64,000 nucleotides of DNA from Roseiflexus castenholzii DSM 13941 (GCF_000017805.1 NC_009767.1:124001-188000); one strand, 5' to 3'. Counted from the first letter of the stretch, positions 8,618 through 17,791 are shown. Notes: generated from the letters alone by a model not told the origin. A program made the numbers and translations.

Positions 8618-8899
8618 CGAAGGTGATGGTCATGTGGGACGCACGCGATGGACGAACGCTGTAGAGGCGCCCCTTGTGGGCCACCATATACGCCAAAGTG
8701 TGACTCGCTGGGAGTGCAACAGCGGCATGTCTGGATTTCATAGCTTCGCCATCTTCGTTTATCATAAAGATGTGTGAGGCGCTGGAATGTCGCCATAGCG
8801 GGGATTGGCTTCAGGTAACCGCGGCTCTTTCATGCTGTGACGGGCTTCTCGACGACAGCGGCGCTTCAAGGCGGAGAGGAGATGCGTGGAGAAGGTGTT

Positions 8900-9745
8900 A
8901 TGCAGGATATTGTCACCGAACTCGTGCGGTTGCTGGGACCGATCAATCTTGATGTGATCTTTCGGCTCGTGCTAACGATGATACTGTGTGGGCTGGTTGG
9001 TCTTGAACGTTCGGGTCACGAGCGGGCAAGCGGCTTTCGCCCGCATATTCTGGTGGGGTTGGGCGCCTGCCTAGTGACGATGGCTGGGGCATATGGCTTT
9101 GCCGACCTGACCGGCGAGCGCGATGCGCTGCGGGTCGCCAGTTACGTGGTTTCGGGGATCGGGTTTATGGGGGCTGGTGCGATCCTGCGCCACGGCACGA
9201 CGGTGCGCGGTTTGACGACTGCTGCCACCCTGTGGGGCTGCGCTGGCATTGGCGTCACGGTGGCGACCGGGCTGGGATGGCTGGCGATTGCTGGCACCGT
9301 GCTGTTCCTGGTCACACTGACGATTCTTGAGTGGTTCGAGATGCGGCTCAACTTTGGCAGTCCGGTGAGCCGGCTCCGCATCCACCTGCACGACGACAAC
9401 CGCGCCGTCGGAAAGGCGCTCGATGCGCTCGCTCGCCTGGGTGCGCCGGTCAAACGCGCCACGGTGCTGCCCGGCGCTGGAACCTCGGCGCTGCTGGATG
9501 TCGAACTTGCCCGGGCGCTCACCGCCGATCAGGCGCCGCTGCTGGCGAAGCAACTGTTGACGCTCAAAAAGTATGTCGTGCAGGTCGATACCACTGTCGC
9601 GCCGCTGGATGAACCTTCCGATGACGAGGAACTGGCTGAAGCGCAAGAGGGAGAAGTGGCGCCACTCAACCTGAGTGACGATGACCTGCTGCGGGATCTC
9701 AACGACTCGGACGAAAAAGAGAAAACGCTAGCGCCGCGCGCGTAA
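8900..9745 (+). CDS. MgtC/SapB-family membrane protein
   Basis: 281 residues from ATG 8900 (GGAGAAGG upstream; ATG 8882 with GGAG is an equally possible start). The membrane domain covers about residues 1-150 and carries the family landmarks: GLVGLERSGHERASGFRPHIL, then SGIGFMGAGAILR and VRGLTTAATLW. The C-terminal part (about 150-235) resembles an ACT-like soluble domain, followed by an acidic tail (DEPSDDEELAEAQE). MgtC-type proteins are linked to Mg2+ homeostasis and ATP synthase modulation; the exact function of this homolog is unknown. It stands alone, 155 bp before a tRNA gene. Confidence 0.85.
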   Translation: MQDIVTELVRLLGPINLDVIFRLVLTMILCGLVGLERSGHERASGFRPHILVGLGACLVTMAGAYGFADLTGERDALRVASYVVSGIGFMGAGAILRHGTTVRGLTTAATLWGCAGIGVTVATGLGWLAIAGTVLFLVTLTILEWFEMRLNFGSPVSRLRIHLHDDNRAVGKALDALARLGAPVKRATVLPGAGTSALLDVELARALTADQAPLLAKQLLTLKKYVVQVDTTVAPLDEPSDDEELAEAQEGEVAPLNLSDDDLLRDLNDSDEKEKTLAPRA

Positions 9746-9803
9746 TGCCTGGTCTCTCATCATGGTCTCAGACCCGCCCTGCGCTCTGAAGCATGCGCTT
9801 GCG

Positions 9804-9832
9804 TTTGCCCGCGAGGAAATCTCTGGTATAAT
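9804..9832 (+). promoter_or_regulatory. Promoter of tRNA-Glu
   Basis: TTTGCC (9804-9809), 17-bp spacer ending in TGG, then a perfect TATAAT (9827-9832). The TGG-TATAAT arrangement is an extended -10. The predicted start site is 5-7 bp before the tRNA. Confidence 0.65.
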
Positions 9833-9843
9833 GGCGGCGTTGC

Positions 9844-9920
9844 GCCCCCGTCGTCTAGAGGCCAAGGACGCCACCCTTTCAAGGTGGAGATCACGGGTTC
9901 GAATCCCGTCGGGGGCGCCA
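9844..9920 (+). tRNA. tRNA-Glu (anticodon TTC), CCA encoded
   Basis: A full cloverleaf can be drawn. The acceptor stem is GCCCCCG/CGGGGGC with discriminator G and genomic CCA (9918-9920). The short D stem is GTC/GAC. The anticodon stem CCACC/GGTGG closes the loop CTTTCAA, giving anticodon TTC (Glu). The T stem ACGGG/CCCGT closes TTCGAAT. Confidence 0.97.
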
Positions 9921-10043
9921 GGGTTCCTAATCCACGAAGAACACGAAGGATCACGAAGAACGGTGATTCCTTCTCTATAGATAGACGTTGCATTGTAACG
10001 TCTCTCCTCTGCGCAACGTCGCTGCGGTCTGCATCGCAATTCG

Positions 10044-10799
10044 TCAATCACCGACACCATTGCCCCCATCCTCGTGGCACTCGATGATCCGCTCAATTGG
10101 AACGCTGACCGTCATGCGACGGGCGCGGTGCGGGCTTGTGCGTCCTACCACAGCGGCAACCACAATGCTGATGTCATCCGTCGGCTCGTTCCGATCAAGT
10201 TCCATCGCACGGTTGAGCAACGCTTCAGCAAGCGCCGTGGCAGGATCATCAGACTCGCTGCGCCACCCTGCCAGGTAGTTGCCAAGCTCCATATCGACGC
10301 CATACCGTTCGCCTGCCTTGAGCAACCCATCGGTGAACATGACAATCTGCAACCCGGAATGGAGCGCCAATTCGGTGATCACCGGCCTGGTCGACGGATA
10401 CAATCCGATGGGTGTCGACGGTTCATTGTGCAACTGCACCTGTTCCGCACTCAGCACGAAGAAAGGCGCCGGGTTGTTGCGCGAGACGCGCAGACTGCCG
10501 CTGGCGAAGTCGATGGAAAGGATGTTGAGCGTGGCAGACGCCTGTCCCATGCGATAGGTGTACAGATAGTCGTGGACGGCGCGCGCCACTATGCCGTCGC
10601 GCGCGCCATCTTTGAGTTGCGAAATCGCGCGCGTGGCTATCAGGTTGCTCAACGTTTTGGCGCCGCGCCCGCTCCCCTGCCCGTCCACCAGAACGACTGA
10701 GAGACCGCCGCCGGGCCGCTCGATTACTTCGAGGGTGTCGCCGCTCTCAGAAGCGCCATAGCGGGGAACTTTGACAACGGCGATATCTATGTGCAGCAT
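10044..10799 (-). CDS. SpoIIE-like PP2C-family serine phosphatase
   Basis: 251 residues from ATG 10799 (GTG 10811 is an alternative; a GTGAGA stretch lies before the ATG). PP2C/SpoIIE hallmarks are in order: VLVDGQGSGRGAK (first metal-binding Asp), a central beta core, IVMFTDGLLKAGE, and PTDDISIVVAAV (last metal-binding Asp pair). No sensor domain is attached, so it resembles stand-alone phosphatases of RsbX/RsbU type that act on phosphorylated STAS-domain antagonists. A PAS-PAS-STAS protein is encoded at 30992-32293, but a functional link is only a guess. The C-terminus (RTSPHRARRMTVSVPIERI) is basic. Confidence 0.85.
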   Translation of the reverse strand: MLHIDIAVVKVPRYGASESGDTLEVIERPGGGLSVVLVDGQGSGRGAKTLSNLIATRAISQLKDGARDGIVARAVHDYLYTYRMGQASATLNILSIDFASGSLRVSRNNPAPFFVLSAEQVQLHNEPSTPIGLYPSTRPVITELALHSGLQIVMFTDGLLKAGERYGVDMELGNYLAGWRSESDDPATALAEALLNRAMELDRNEPTDDISIVVAAVVGRTSPHRARRMTVSVPIERIIECHEDGGNGVGD

Positions 10800-11102
10800 G
10801 GTTGTTCTCACATGGATGTCATTGCGATTCGAACATTTCTTTCTTCATTGTAGAACGATGGAGAAGTCATCGCAAGAGGGATGGGAGGCGAGAGGCAAGA
10901 GAGGGTGCAGTTGAAGGAAGGTAGCATGGGACACGGAGGGGCGCACCTGCCATGTGCCCGTCAGACCGGTGCATGTTGCCCGGCGCGAGTGGGTGGCGGG
11001 CAAGGACGCCCGCGCACCGATGAGGAGTGAGGGAAAGATAGGGGCAGGGAACCAGGTTCTCAGTTCTCAGTTCCTGGTTCCCTTGCCACCTCATCTTTCA
11101 CC

Positions 11103-12470
11103 CTAACCCTCAACCGTCTTCAGCAGTTCGACGGTTGGCTTCGCGGTCTCTTCAAGTTCCGCCTTGACATCCATCCAGACCTTCGCCGGGTCTTCGCCGG
11201 CAATCGTGATGCGCTCCAGCCCCTTGCCAATGATCTGGTCGCCGCCGCGAACGTAGACGCGCGCCGAGTCTTGCGGACGTGTCTTCGGCAGTTGCTCGAC
11301 GGCGGTGCGGAAGTTCGGTCGTTCGGCGAGGTATTGCTTCATGCGCTCCGACTCGACTGCCGCCTTGCGCACCGGCATGTACCCTGTGCGCTGAGACCAG
11401 TCTACTGCCCACTCATCACCGGTGGCAAAGGCGATCCATTTCATCGCAGCCTGCTGCTTCTCGGCGGGCAATCCGGACAGAACTGCCATGCCTGCGCCAC
11501 CGGTGCAGCATCCGAAGCCAGACGGACCCTCCGGCAGAAAACCGGTGCCAACCGGGAACTGCGCGTTCTTCTCAACGCCTGCCAGCGCGCCGGTGCTCAG
11601 CATCGCGCTGGCTGACAGCCCGGTGACAAAGTCCTGGGTTACATCCTTCGGCGTCGTCGCCCACTTGTAGGTTTGGGTCGTATCGCGGTAGAAGTTGCCC
11701 GCTCTGATGCCATTTTCTTCGTGGATGCGGATGGTAAAGTCGGGGTCGCTGTAGCGACCGCCGTATTGCCAGATCACCCCCTGGAAGAGCCAGGCGATGT
11801 AGCTGGCGGCGCCAGGGTGGGCGAAAGCCGAACGCCCTTCTCTGTTGAGTTTCGGCGCCCACTCCATAAACTCCTCCCACGTCTTCGGCGCGCGATCGTC
11901 GAGACCGGCTTCCGCCCAGGCGTCCTTGTTGTAGTAGAACAGCGGCGTCGAGCGCGCGAACGGAATCCAGTACACCGTATTTTTGCGAATACCTTCGTTG
12001 AGCAGCACATCAACATACGCTTCGCGCTTGACCCCTTCGGCTGCCATCAGGTCGTCGAGCGGCTGCAACTGACCGTTGATGTAGAACGAGAACCACCAGA
12101 CATCCGAGAGCAGGCTGACGTCGGGGGTCTGCCGCGCCTGAACCGCAGCGGTCAGTTTCTGCGCAGTCTCTTCGTAATTGCCCTGGAACTGGTAGTTGAC
12201 CCTGACATCCTGTTGCATGCTGTTGAATGTCTCGACGGTCGCCTGTTCGGCTTCACCCAGAACGCCGCTGAACGATCCCCAGTATGTGATTTCGACGGTT
12301 GATCCCATTGATCCCTGAGGCATCGCGGTTGGCGGCGCGGCAGTCGCCGGTGGGGCAGCAGGCTCACCGGTCGGCGATGTAGTCGCTGCGCCGCCGCAAG
12401 CCGCCAGTGTCAGCGCACCGGCGCCTGCTGCAACACCACGCAGGAATTGTCGTCGGTTGATCTTTGCCAT
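11103..12470 (-). CDS. CUT1-type sugar ABC transporter substrate-binding lipoprotein
   Basis: 455 residues. The N-terminus has a twin-arginine motif NRRQFLRG and a lipobox LAACGG with the lipid Cys near 25, so it is predicted to be Tat-exported and lipid-anchored. A Ser/Thr/Pro linker follows, then a family 1 solute-binding fold (ITYWGSFSG; WWFSFYINGQLQPLDDL; YYNKDAWAEAGLD; TWEEFMEWAPKL) like UgpB/MalE. ATG follows GAGAGGAATCC. It lies downstream of two CUT1 permease genes on the same strand, but 420 bp from the nearest, with repeats and a hairpin between. No ATPase is adjacent; a shared MsmX-type ATPase elsewhere is expected. The substrate (oligosaccharide or glycerol-phosphate) is unknown. 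Confidence 0.92.
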   Translation of the reverse strand: MAKINRRQFLRGVAAGAGALTLAACGGAATTSPTGEPAAPPATAAPPTAMPQGSMGSTVEITYWGSFSGVLGEAEQATVETFNSMQQDVRVNYQFQGNYEETAQKLTAAVQARQTPDVSLLSDVWWFSFYINGQLQPLDDLMAAEGVKREAYVDVLLNEGIRKNTVYWIPFARSTPLFYYNKDAWAEAGLDDRAPKTWEEFMEWAPKLNREGRSAFAHPGAASYIAWLFQGVIWQYGGRYSDPDFTIRIHEENGIRAGNFYRDTTQTYKWATTPKDVTQDFVTGLSASAMLSTGALAGVEKNAQFPVGTGFLPEGPSGFGCCTGGAGMAVLSGLPAEKQQAAMKWIAFATGDEWAVDWSQRTGYMPVRKAAVESERMKQYLAERPNFRTAVEQLPKTRPQDSARVYVRGGDQIIGKGLERITIAGEDPAKVWMDVKAELEETAKPTVELLKTVEG

Positions 12471-12522
12471 GGATTCCTCTCTCCTCTCGTCAGCATCGGT
12501 GTTTGAGGTTGACGCCTGATAC

Positions 12523-12553
12523 GACCGGTGTAATCACGTGGACTACACCGGTC
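12523..12553. promoter_or_regulatory. Perfect 10-bp inverted repeat before the sugar-binding protein gene
   Basis: GACCGGTGTA (12523-12532) and TACACCGGTC (12544-12553) are perfect inverted repeats separated by 11 bp that include CACGTG. The element lies 53 bp upstream of the start codon of the binding-protein gene. It could be an operator, or a stem-loop in the transcript that insulates or attenuates expression. Confidence 0.5.
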
Positions 12554-12638
12554 ATTTCAACCCTCAACCCTTTGTCAAAACCCTTGTAATCTACAACGTT
12601 CCCACCTTCCACTCCGCTTGCCGTTTTTTCTGAACCAC

Positions 12639-12828
12639 AGAGGCACAGAGGGCGCAGAGAGAACCATCTTCGCACTGCTGCCCACGCTTATGAGTATTTT
12701 TGATCCAGAAATAGAGAGGCACAGAGGGCGCAGAGAGAACCATCTTCGCACTGCTGCCCACGCTTATGAGTATTTTTGATCCAGAAATAGAGAGGCACAG
12801 AGGGCGCAGAGAGAACCATCTTCGCACT
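12639..12828. repeat. 76-bp tandem repeat, 2.5 copies
   Basis: The units beginning AGAGGCACAGAGGGCGCAGA start at 12639, 12715 and 12791 (exact 76-bp period); the third stops after TTCGCACT at 12828. The repeat fills the gap between the sugar permease and binding-protein genes. The rest of the 12471-12890 gap contains the 12523 hairpin and GC-rich filler. Confidence 0.85.
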
Positions 12829-12890
12829 CGTCAGGTGCGGGCAAGCGGCCCGCTTGCCCCTACGCACCTCTCCACCTTCAATCTGTAACC

Positions 12891-13790
12891 CTACCCTTTC
12901 ACCGCTCCGGCAGCAATCCCCTCGACAATGTAGCGTTGCGCCCAGACAAAAAGGACGACCACCGGCAGTACAACGAACATGGTTCCTGCCATCACCACGC
13001 CCCAGCGCGCCAAACCTTCCTGGTCGAGCAGGCGCGCCACACCAATCGGCAGGGTGCGCATATCCTCCGTGCTGGTGATGATCAGGGGCCAGAGAAACTC
13101 GTTCCACTCATTGACGACCGCAAAGAGACCGGTTGTCACCAGCGCGGGCATTGCCAGCGGCACGGCAATCTCCCACAGACGCCGCATGTGACCGGCGCCG
13201 TCGATCTCGGCTGCCTCGAATACTTCGCGCGGCAACGTCATAAAGTACTGGCGCATGAGGAAAGTTCCGAACGCCGTCGCCGCACCGGGCAGGATCAGCC
13301 CCCAGTAGGTATTGACCAGTCCAAGATCACCCATCGTCAGAAAGTTTGGCACAATCGTGATCTGCGCTGGCACCATAAGCGCCGCCAGGACGATCAGGAA
13401 GACGATGTTTTTGCCGGGAAAACGCAGGAATACGAGCGCATACGCCGTCAGCACCGCCAGCGTCATCTTCGAGAGGGTTGTCGCCAGAGTTACGATGATG
13501 CTATTAATGTAGTAGCGCGCAAACGGCGCTGCTCTCCACGCGTCAGGATAGTTGTCCAGCGTGGGATTGAGCGGAATCCAGGTCGGCGGCACGATATAAA
13601 TCTCGCGGCTGGTCTTGAGCGATGCAACAAGCATCCAGTAGATCGGCAGTCCGATCACCAGCACCGAGACGATGATCGCTGCGTATCCCGCCATGCGCCA
13701 CAGCAAGCGCTGCTGCAAGGCGCGTGCGCGCTGGCGTCGCCCGTGTCGCTTCATCGCTGCCCGTTGTTGGAGACCTGCTTGCTGTTCCAT
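12891..13790 (-). CDS. CUT1-type sugar ABC transporter permease 2 (UgpE/MalG-like)
   Basis: 299 residues. A basic N-terminal tail (about 1-30) is followed by six predicted membrane helices. The EAA loop is EAAEIDGAGHMRRLWEIAVP near 195-215, the contact site for the ATPase. The C-terminus QRYIVEGIAAGAVKG is the standard ending of MalG-type permeases. It forms a heterodimer with the permease encoded upstream at 14018-14929 (gap 227 bp of GC-rich filler). Confidence 0.92.
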   Translation of the reverse strand: MEQQAGLQQRAAMKRHGRRQRARALQQRLLWRMAGYAAIIVSVLVIGLPIYWMLVASLKTSREIYIVPPTWIPLNPTLDNYPDAWRAAPFARYYINSIIVTLATTLSKMTLAVLTAYALVFLRFPGKNIVFLIVLAALMVPAQITIVPNFLTMGDLGLVNTYWGLILPGAATAFGTFLMRQYFMTLPREVFEAAEIDGAGHMRRLWEIAVPLAMPALVTTGLFAVVNEWNEFLWPLIITSTEDMRTLPIGVARLLDQEGLARWGVVMAGTMFVVLPVVVLFVWAQRYIVEGIAAGAVKG

Positions 13791-14017
13791 AGATTTCAGG
13801 GGTTACGAGAACTGAGAACCGCGAATCGCTCCTCTTGCCCCTTGCCACTCGCCTTGCATCCCTTGCGCTTCTCACCCTCAGCCGCGCTCAGCGCCATACG
13901 CCTTGCATCCCTCGCGCCTTTACCCTTTGAGGGCGCACCGGCGGCTACTTGCCCCCTTCGCATACGTAACACACAGCGTTCGACCTTTCCACCTTCATAC
14001 CGGTAACGTTCCCGCCT

Positions 14018-14929
14018 TCAACTGTAATGCACCCGTCGCTCTAGAAATCGCAATTGCAGGAGGGTCAGGATCAACATCAGGACAAACATCACCATTGCCA
14101 CGACGCCTGCCGGTCCAGCCTGCGACTGGATGAAACCGCGTTCGTACAAGTGGTACACCAGCATATTGGTGGCGTTCACCGGTCCGCCGTCGGTCATCAC
14201 CCGAATAATGTCGAACGCCTGGAAGCATGCCAGAATACTCGTCACCAGCAGGAAAAAGATGATCGGCGACAGACCGGGAAGCGTCACATGCCAGAATTGC
14301 CCCCACGGTCCGGCGCCGTCGATCCGGGCTGCTTCGTAGAGCGTCCGGTCAATTGTCTGCAATCCTGCCAGATAGATGACAACGGCATAGCCGGTATTTT
14401 TCCAGATATAGACGATCAGGAGCGCCGTCATCGCCCAGTTTGGATCGGCAAGCCAGTTCGGCGAAAGAATGCCGAACCAGCCGAGGATCTGCGCCAGCAG
14501 CCCGAAACGCGGATCGAAGATGTAGATCCAGACAATCGCAATCGCCGCACCCGAAAGAACGGTTGGCGTGAAGAGCACTGCCCGCGTGCCTTCGCGCCAG
14601 CGCAGCGGTTGGTTCAACAGCAATGCCAGCCCCAGACCGAGCGCCATCGTGGCAGCCACCGACACAACCGTAAACACTGCGGTATTGATTAACACGACAC
14701 GAAAAATCTCGCTGCTCAGGACGGTCTCGTAGTTGCGCAGACCGACGAAACGGCGGATCGGGCTGAGAAAGTTCCAACTGATCGTGCTCAGGTAGGCGTT
14801 GTAGATCATGGGCCAGAACGTAAATGCTGCGAGCAGCAGCAGGTTCGGTCCTACCAACAGGAGAAACAATACGCTTTCACGCCACTCGCGCGCATTGGCG
14901 CGCAGGCGCGGCACAGAGAACACACTCAT
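14018..14929 (-). CDS. CUT1-type sugar ABC transporter permease 1 (UgpA/MalF-like)
   Basis: 303 residues from MSVFSVPRLR; the frame is open 11 codons further upstream without a clear RBS, so the start is approximate. Six membrane helices are predicted, with FTFWPMIYNAYLS in the first loop and the EAA loop YEAARIDGAGPWGQFWHVTLP near 205-225. VMTDGGPVNATNMLVYHLYERGF is typical of MalF/UgpA permeases. First gene of the sugar transporter cluster; overlapping palindromes at 15096-15121 lie upstream. Confidence 0.92.
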   Translation of the reverse strand: MSVFSVPRLRANAREWRESVLFLLLVGPNLLLLAAFTFWPMIYNAYLSTISWNFLSPIRRFVGLRNYETVLSSEIFRVVLINTAVFTVVSVAATMALGLGLALLLNQPLRWREGTRAVLFTPTVLSGAAIAIVWIYIFDPRFGLLAQILGWFGILSPNWLADPNWAMTALLIVYIWKNTGYAVVIYLAGLQTIDRTLYEAARIDGAGPWGQFWHVTLPGLSPIIFFLLVTSILACFQAFDIIRVMTDGGPVNATNMLVYHLYERGFIQSQAGPAGVVAMVMFVLMLILTLLQLRFLERRVHYS

Positions 14930-15095
14930 ATTCTCAGCATATCGACTGCAACGGTGGCGCAACTCACATCAGTGCAGCGCCGCTCCTGATCGCCATTGGG
15001 GAACGTGCGGGTGCAACACCAGGTGCAGGTATGAAGATGTCAATGCAGCACGTCTATTGGTACCGCATGAGCGTTAAGTGCTCACCAACCATACG

Positions 15096-15121
15096 TTAAG
15101 TCAGACTTAATGTCTCATTAA
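15096..15121. promoter_or_regulatory. Two overlapping perfect palindromes, probable operator
   Basis: TTAAGTCAGACTTAA (15096-15110, 7-1-7) overlaps TTAATGTCTCATTAA (15107-15121, 6-3-6). Another TTAAG half-site is at 15074. They lie 167 bp upstream of the sugar permease (minus) and 211 bp upstream of a small plus-strand gene. The remainder of 14930-15331 shows no other structure apart from the promoter at 15257. Confidence 0.5.
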
Positions 15122-15256
15122 CCGTCGGTGTCTGGCTTTGGAGCAGGCGTTCACGTCTGCGCATACGCTGCCGGTCCAGATTGGGCAGTATGCCATGGTG
15201 AAGAAGCCGGCGCCCCATGGTGGTTCCTGAGACATCACGACCACGGGCTGCCGTCA

Positions 15257-15286
15257 TTGGCATCTTCCGGCGCGATGGAGTATCAT
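15257..15286 (+). promoter_or_regulatory. Promoter candidate for the small gene at 15332
   Basis: TTGGCA (15257-15262), 18-bp spacer, TATCAT (15281-15286). Both boxes match 5 of 6 consensus positions. Confidence 0.5.
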
Positions 15287-15331
15287 CATAGCAAGAAGGA
15301 TTGAGATGCAGCCCCACTGGAAGGATGATCC

Positions 15332-15541
15332 ATGGTGCGCTGGATGGCAGATGAGGAACTGGCGGCGCTGCTACGGCGCTACTATAGCGGCGAAGGCGGG
15401 TTGTGGCCCACAATCCGTGAGCGTGTCGCCGCCGAACTCCGGCGGCGCGGCATTGAAGGCGCGCGGCACATCCGTTTCCGTCGCCGCGACGATGAGTATG
15501 AGGTCATTATCGAAGATGCAAGCGGGTACGAACCAGAGTAA
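15332..15541 (+). CDS. Small hypothetical protein
   Basis: 69 residues, MVRWMADEELAALLRRYYSG at the start, then a basic helix (RERVAAELRRRGIEGARH) and a strand-rich acidic end (DDEYEVIIEDASGYEPE). GGAAGGAT precedes the ATG and a promoter-like pair lies upstream. No family is recognised; size and composition would suit a small regulator or adaptor. It precedes the aminotransferase operon, which has its own promoter. Confidence 0.6.
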   Translation: MVRWMADEELAALLRRYYSGEGGLWPTIRERVAAELRRRGIEGARHIRFRRRDDEYEVIIEDASGYEPE

Positions 15542-15543
15542 CC

Positions 15544-15572
15544 TTGCCGGCGCCCTGAACCTGTGCTATAGT
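15544..15572 (+). promoter_or_regulatory. Promoter of the aminotransferase operon
   Basis: TTGCCG (15544-15549), exact 17-bp spacer, TATAGT (15567-15572). It lies 100 bp before the aminotransferase start at 15673. Confidence 0.6.
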
Positions 15573-15672
15573 CACCATTGTTCCCGCAGCGCCAGCGACT
15601 GGAATGCGGCATCGCCAGCAGTCGTCGGCTGCTGGCTTGTTCTTCTCCCTGCCGCCAGAGAAAGGACTCGCC

Positions 15673-17034
15673 ATGACTGCCACGCCAACACGCAGCATCA
15701 TCCTCCGCACCACGATCCCGGGACCGCGTTCGCGCGAACTGCTTGAACGACGCGCAGCAGCAGTGCCGAACGGTCTCTACAAAGCGCATCAGATCGCCAT
15801 CGAAAGCGCCTCAGGCGCGCTGGTGACGGATGTCGACGGCAACACGTTCATCGATTTTGTCGGCGGAATCGGCGTGCTGAACGCCGGTCACTGCCCGCCG
15901 TCGGTCGTCGCGGCGATTCAGGAGCAAGCAGCGAAACTGATCCACTTTTCGGCGCTCGTCGGGACGTATGAGCCGTATATTGCGCTGTGCGAACGGCTCA
16001 ATGCACTTGCGCCGATCAGTGGTCCCTGTAAGACGATCCTGTCGAACAGCGGCGCCGAAGGAGTTGAAAACGCTATCAAAATCGCCCGCGCCGCGACCGG
16101 TCGCCAGGCGATCATTGCGTTCGAAGGGGCGTACCACGGGCGCACATTGCTGACGCTCACGCTCACCAGCAAGTACACGTTCAAAAAGACCTTCGGACCG
16201 TTTGCGCCCGAAGTGTACCGCGCACCGTTTCCCGCTGCTTACCGGATGGGGGTGAGCGAGGAAGAAGCGGTCGAACGTTGCTGGGAAGCATTCGAGCGCA
16301 TCCTGGTGGCGCACGTAGGTCCAGAAGCGATCGCGGCGGTTATCATCGAGCCGGTGCAGGGCGAAGGCGGATTTATCCCGACGCCACGCGAGTTCATGCG
16401 ACGCCTGCGCGATTTCTGCACGCGCAACGGAAGCATCCTGATCGCCGATGAGGTGCAGTGTGGCTTCGGGCGCACCGGTACACTGTTTGCCATGGAGCAG
16501 ATGGCGGTCGAACCGGATATCCTGGTCAGCGCCAAGTCGATTGCCGCCGGGATGCCGCTCGCTGCGACGACCGGGCGCGCAGCGATCATGGACAAAGCGC
16601 ACATCGGCGGTATTGGCGGCACCTATGGCGGCAACCCGCTGGCATGTGTCGCGGCGCTCGAAGTGGTGAGGATGTTCGACGATGGCGAACTGCTGCGCCG
16701 GGCGAAGCAGATCGGCGCAATAGTGCGTGAGCGTGGCGCGATCTGGCTGCGCGACATTCCGCTGGTCGGTAATGTGCGCGGGTTGGGCGCGATGCTGGCG
16801 ATCGAATTGGTCAAAGACCGCGCCACCCGCGCACCGGCAGCCGATGAGGTGCTGGAGGTGGTGCAGTACTGCGCCGAACATGGAGTGCTCACCATGCGCG
16901 CCGGGCTGTACGCCAACTGCATCCGCCTGCTCATGCCGCTGGTTATCACCGACGATCAGTTGCACGAAGGACTCGATGTGCTGGAGGAGGCGCTGCACGT
17001 GGTTGCGCAACAGAAAGGAGGAGGGCATGGCTGA
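15673..17034 (+). CDS. gabT: Class III aminotransferase, 4-aminobutyrate aminotransferase-like
   Basis: 453 residues from ATG 15673 (AAAGGA upstream; the frame extends upstream without homology). It is a PLP fold-type I enzyme. Landmarks are DVDGNTFIDFVGGIGVLNAGH, SNSGAEGVENAIKIAR (cofactor phosphate site), EGAYHGRT, and IIEPVQGEGGF followed by LIADEVQCGFGRTG, which contains the Asp contacting the PLP ring. The Schiff-base Lys is in SAKSIAAGMPL, and TYGGNPLACVAAL follows. The overall pattern is GABA/5-aminovalerate transaminase; related omega-amino donors cannot be excluded. Its stop codon overlaps the start of the following Uma2 gene (ATGGCTGA), so the two are translationally coupled. Confidence 0.88.
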   Translation: MTATPTRSIILRTTIPGPRSRELLERRAAAVPNGLYKAHQIAIESASGALVTDVDGNTFIDFVGGIGVLNAGHCPPSVVAAIQEQAAKLIHFSALVGTYEPYIALCERLNALAPISGPCKTILSNSGAEGVENAIKIARAATGRQAIIAFEGAYHGRTLLTLTLTSKYTFKKTFGPFAPEVYRAPFPAAYRMGVSEEEAVERCWEAFERILVAHVGPEAIAAVIIEPVQGEGGFIPTPREFMRRLRDFCTRNGSILIADEVQCGFGRTGTLFAMEQMAVEPDILVSAKSIAAGMPLAATTGRAAIMDKAHIGGIGGTYGGNPLACVAALEVVRMFDDGELLRRAKQIGAIVRERGAIWLRDIPLVGNVRGLGAMLAIELVKDRATRAPAADEVLEVVQYCAEHGVLTMRAGLYANCIRLLMPLVITDDQLHEGLDVLEEALHVVAQQKGGGHG

Positions 17035-17791
17035 AGTAATCACGGCGCCCGCTGTTATTGAATACCCTGAAAGCGATGGCAAACCCGTGGGTGAGACCGA
17101 CGTTCATCGCCGCGAAATCCTGCACATTGTCGAAACGCTGGATCGGCATTTTCGTCACGTGCCGGACATCTATGTGAGCGGCAACCTGATGTTCTACTAT
17201 GAGGAAGGCAACCCCTCAGCGGTCGTGTCGCCGGATGTGTTCGTGGTCAAGGGAGTTCGTAAAGGCTTGCGCCGCACCTATAAACTGTGGGAGGAGGGTG
17301 CTGCTCCATGTGTTGTGATGGAGATGACCTCGCGCTCGACCCGTCTGGAGGACAAAGGCAACAAACGCGCTCTCTATGCAATGCTCGGTGTGCGCGAGTA
17401 TTTTCTGTTCGATCCGCTGGGTGAGTATCTGAAGCCGCCTTTGCAGGGTTTTACCCTGATCGATGGCGAATATACAGCACTGCCGTTCGAGGCTGATGGC
17501 AGCATTATCAGCCATGAATTGGGGCTGAAACTGTATCGTGACGATACCATGCTCCGACTGATCGACCTGACAACCGGGAAGGAAGTCGTGCGCACTGAGC
17601 ACCTGAGCGATGCCTTGCAGGACGCGCTTGCCCAAGCGCAATCGGCGCAAGAACAGGCGCGGCTCGCCGAAGAACAGGCGCGGCTCGCCGAAGAACAGGC
17701 GCGGCGTGAGGCGGAAGCGCGTCGCGCCGCCGAAGCGGAACTCGAACGACTCCGCGTCGAACTGCAACGGTTACGCGGTGAGGACGTATGA
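17027..17791 (+). CDS. Uma2-family (DUF820) protein with C-terminal coiled coil
   Basis: 254 residues; ATG 17027 follows AGGAGGAGGG. The first 190 residues form the Uma2 PD-(D/E)xK-like fold: SPDVFVVKG, VVMEMTSRST and KRALYAMLGVREYFLFDP, with the Asp, Glu and Lys of a nuclease-type site present. The last 60 residues are a charged heptad-like repeat (SAQEQARLAEEQARLAEEQA) predicted to be a coiled coil. Uma2 proteins are abundant in cyanobacteria and Chloroflexota and are annotated as restriction-endonuclease-like, but function is unproven. The start overlaps the aminotransferase stop and the stop overlaps the next start (ATGA). Confidence 0.88.
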   Translation: MAEVITAPAVIEYPESDGKPVGETDVHRREILHIVETLDRHFRHVPDIYVSGNLMFYYEEGNPSAVVSPDVFVVKGVRKGLRRTYKLWEEGAAPCVVMEMTSRSTRLEDKGNKRALYAMLGVREYFLFDPLGEYLKPPLQGFTLIDGEYTALPFEADGSIISHELGLKLYRDDTMLRLIDLTTGKEVVRTEHLSDALQDALAQAQSAQEQARLAEEQARLAEEQARREAEARRAAEAELERLRVELQRLRGEDV

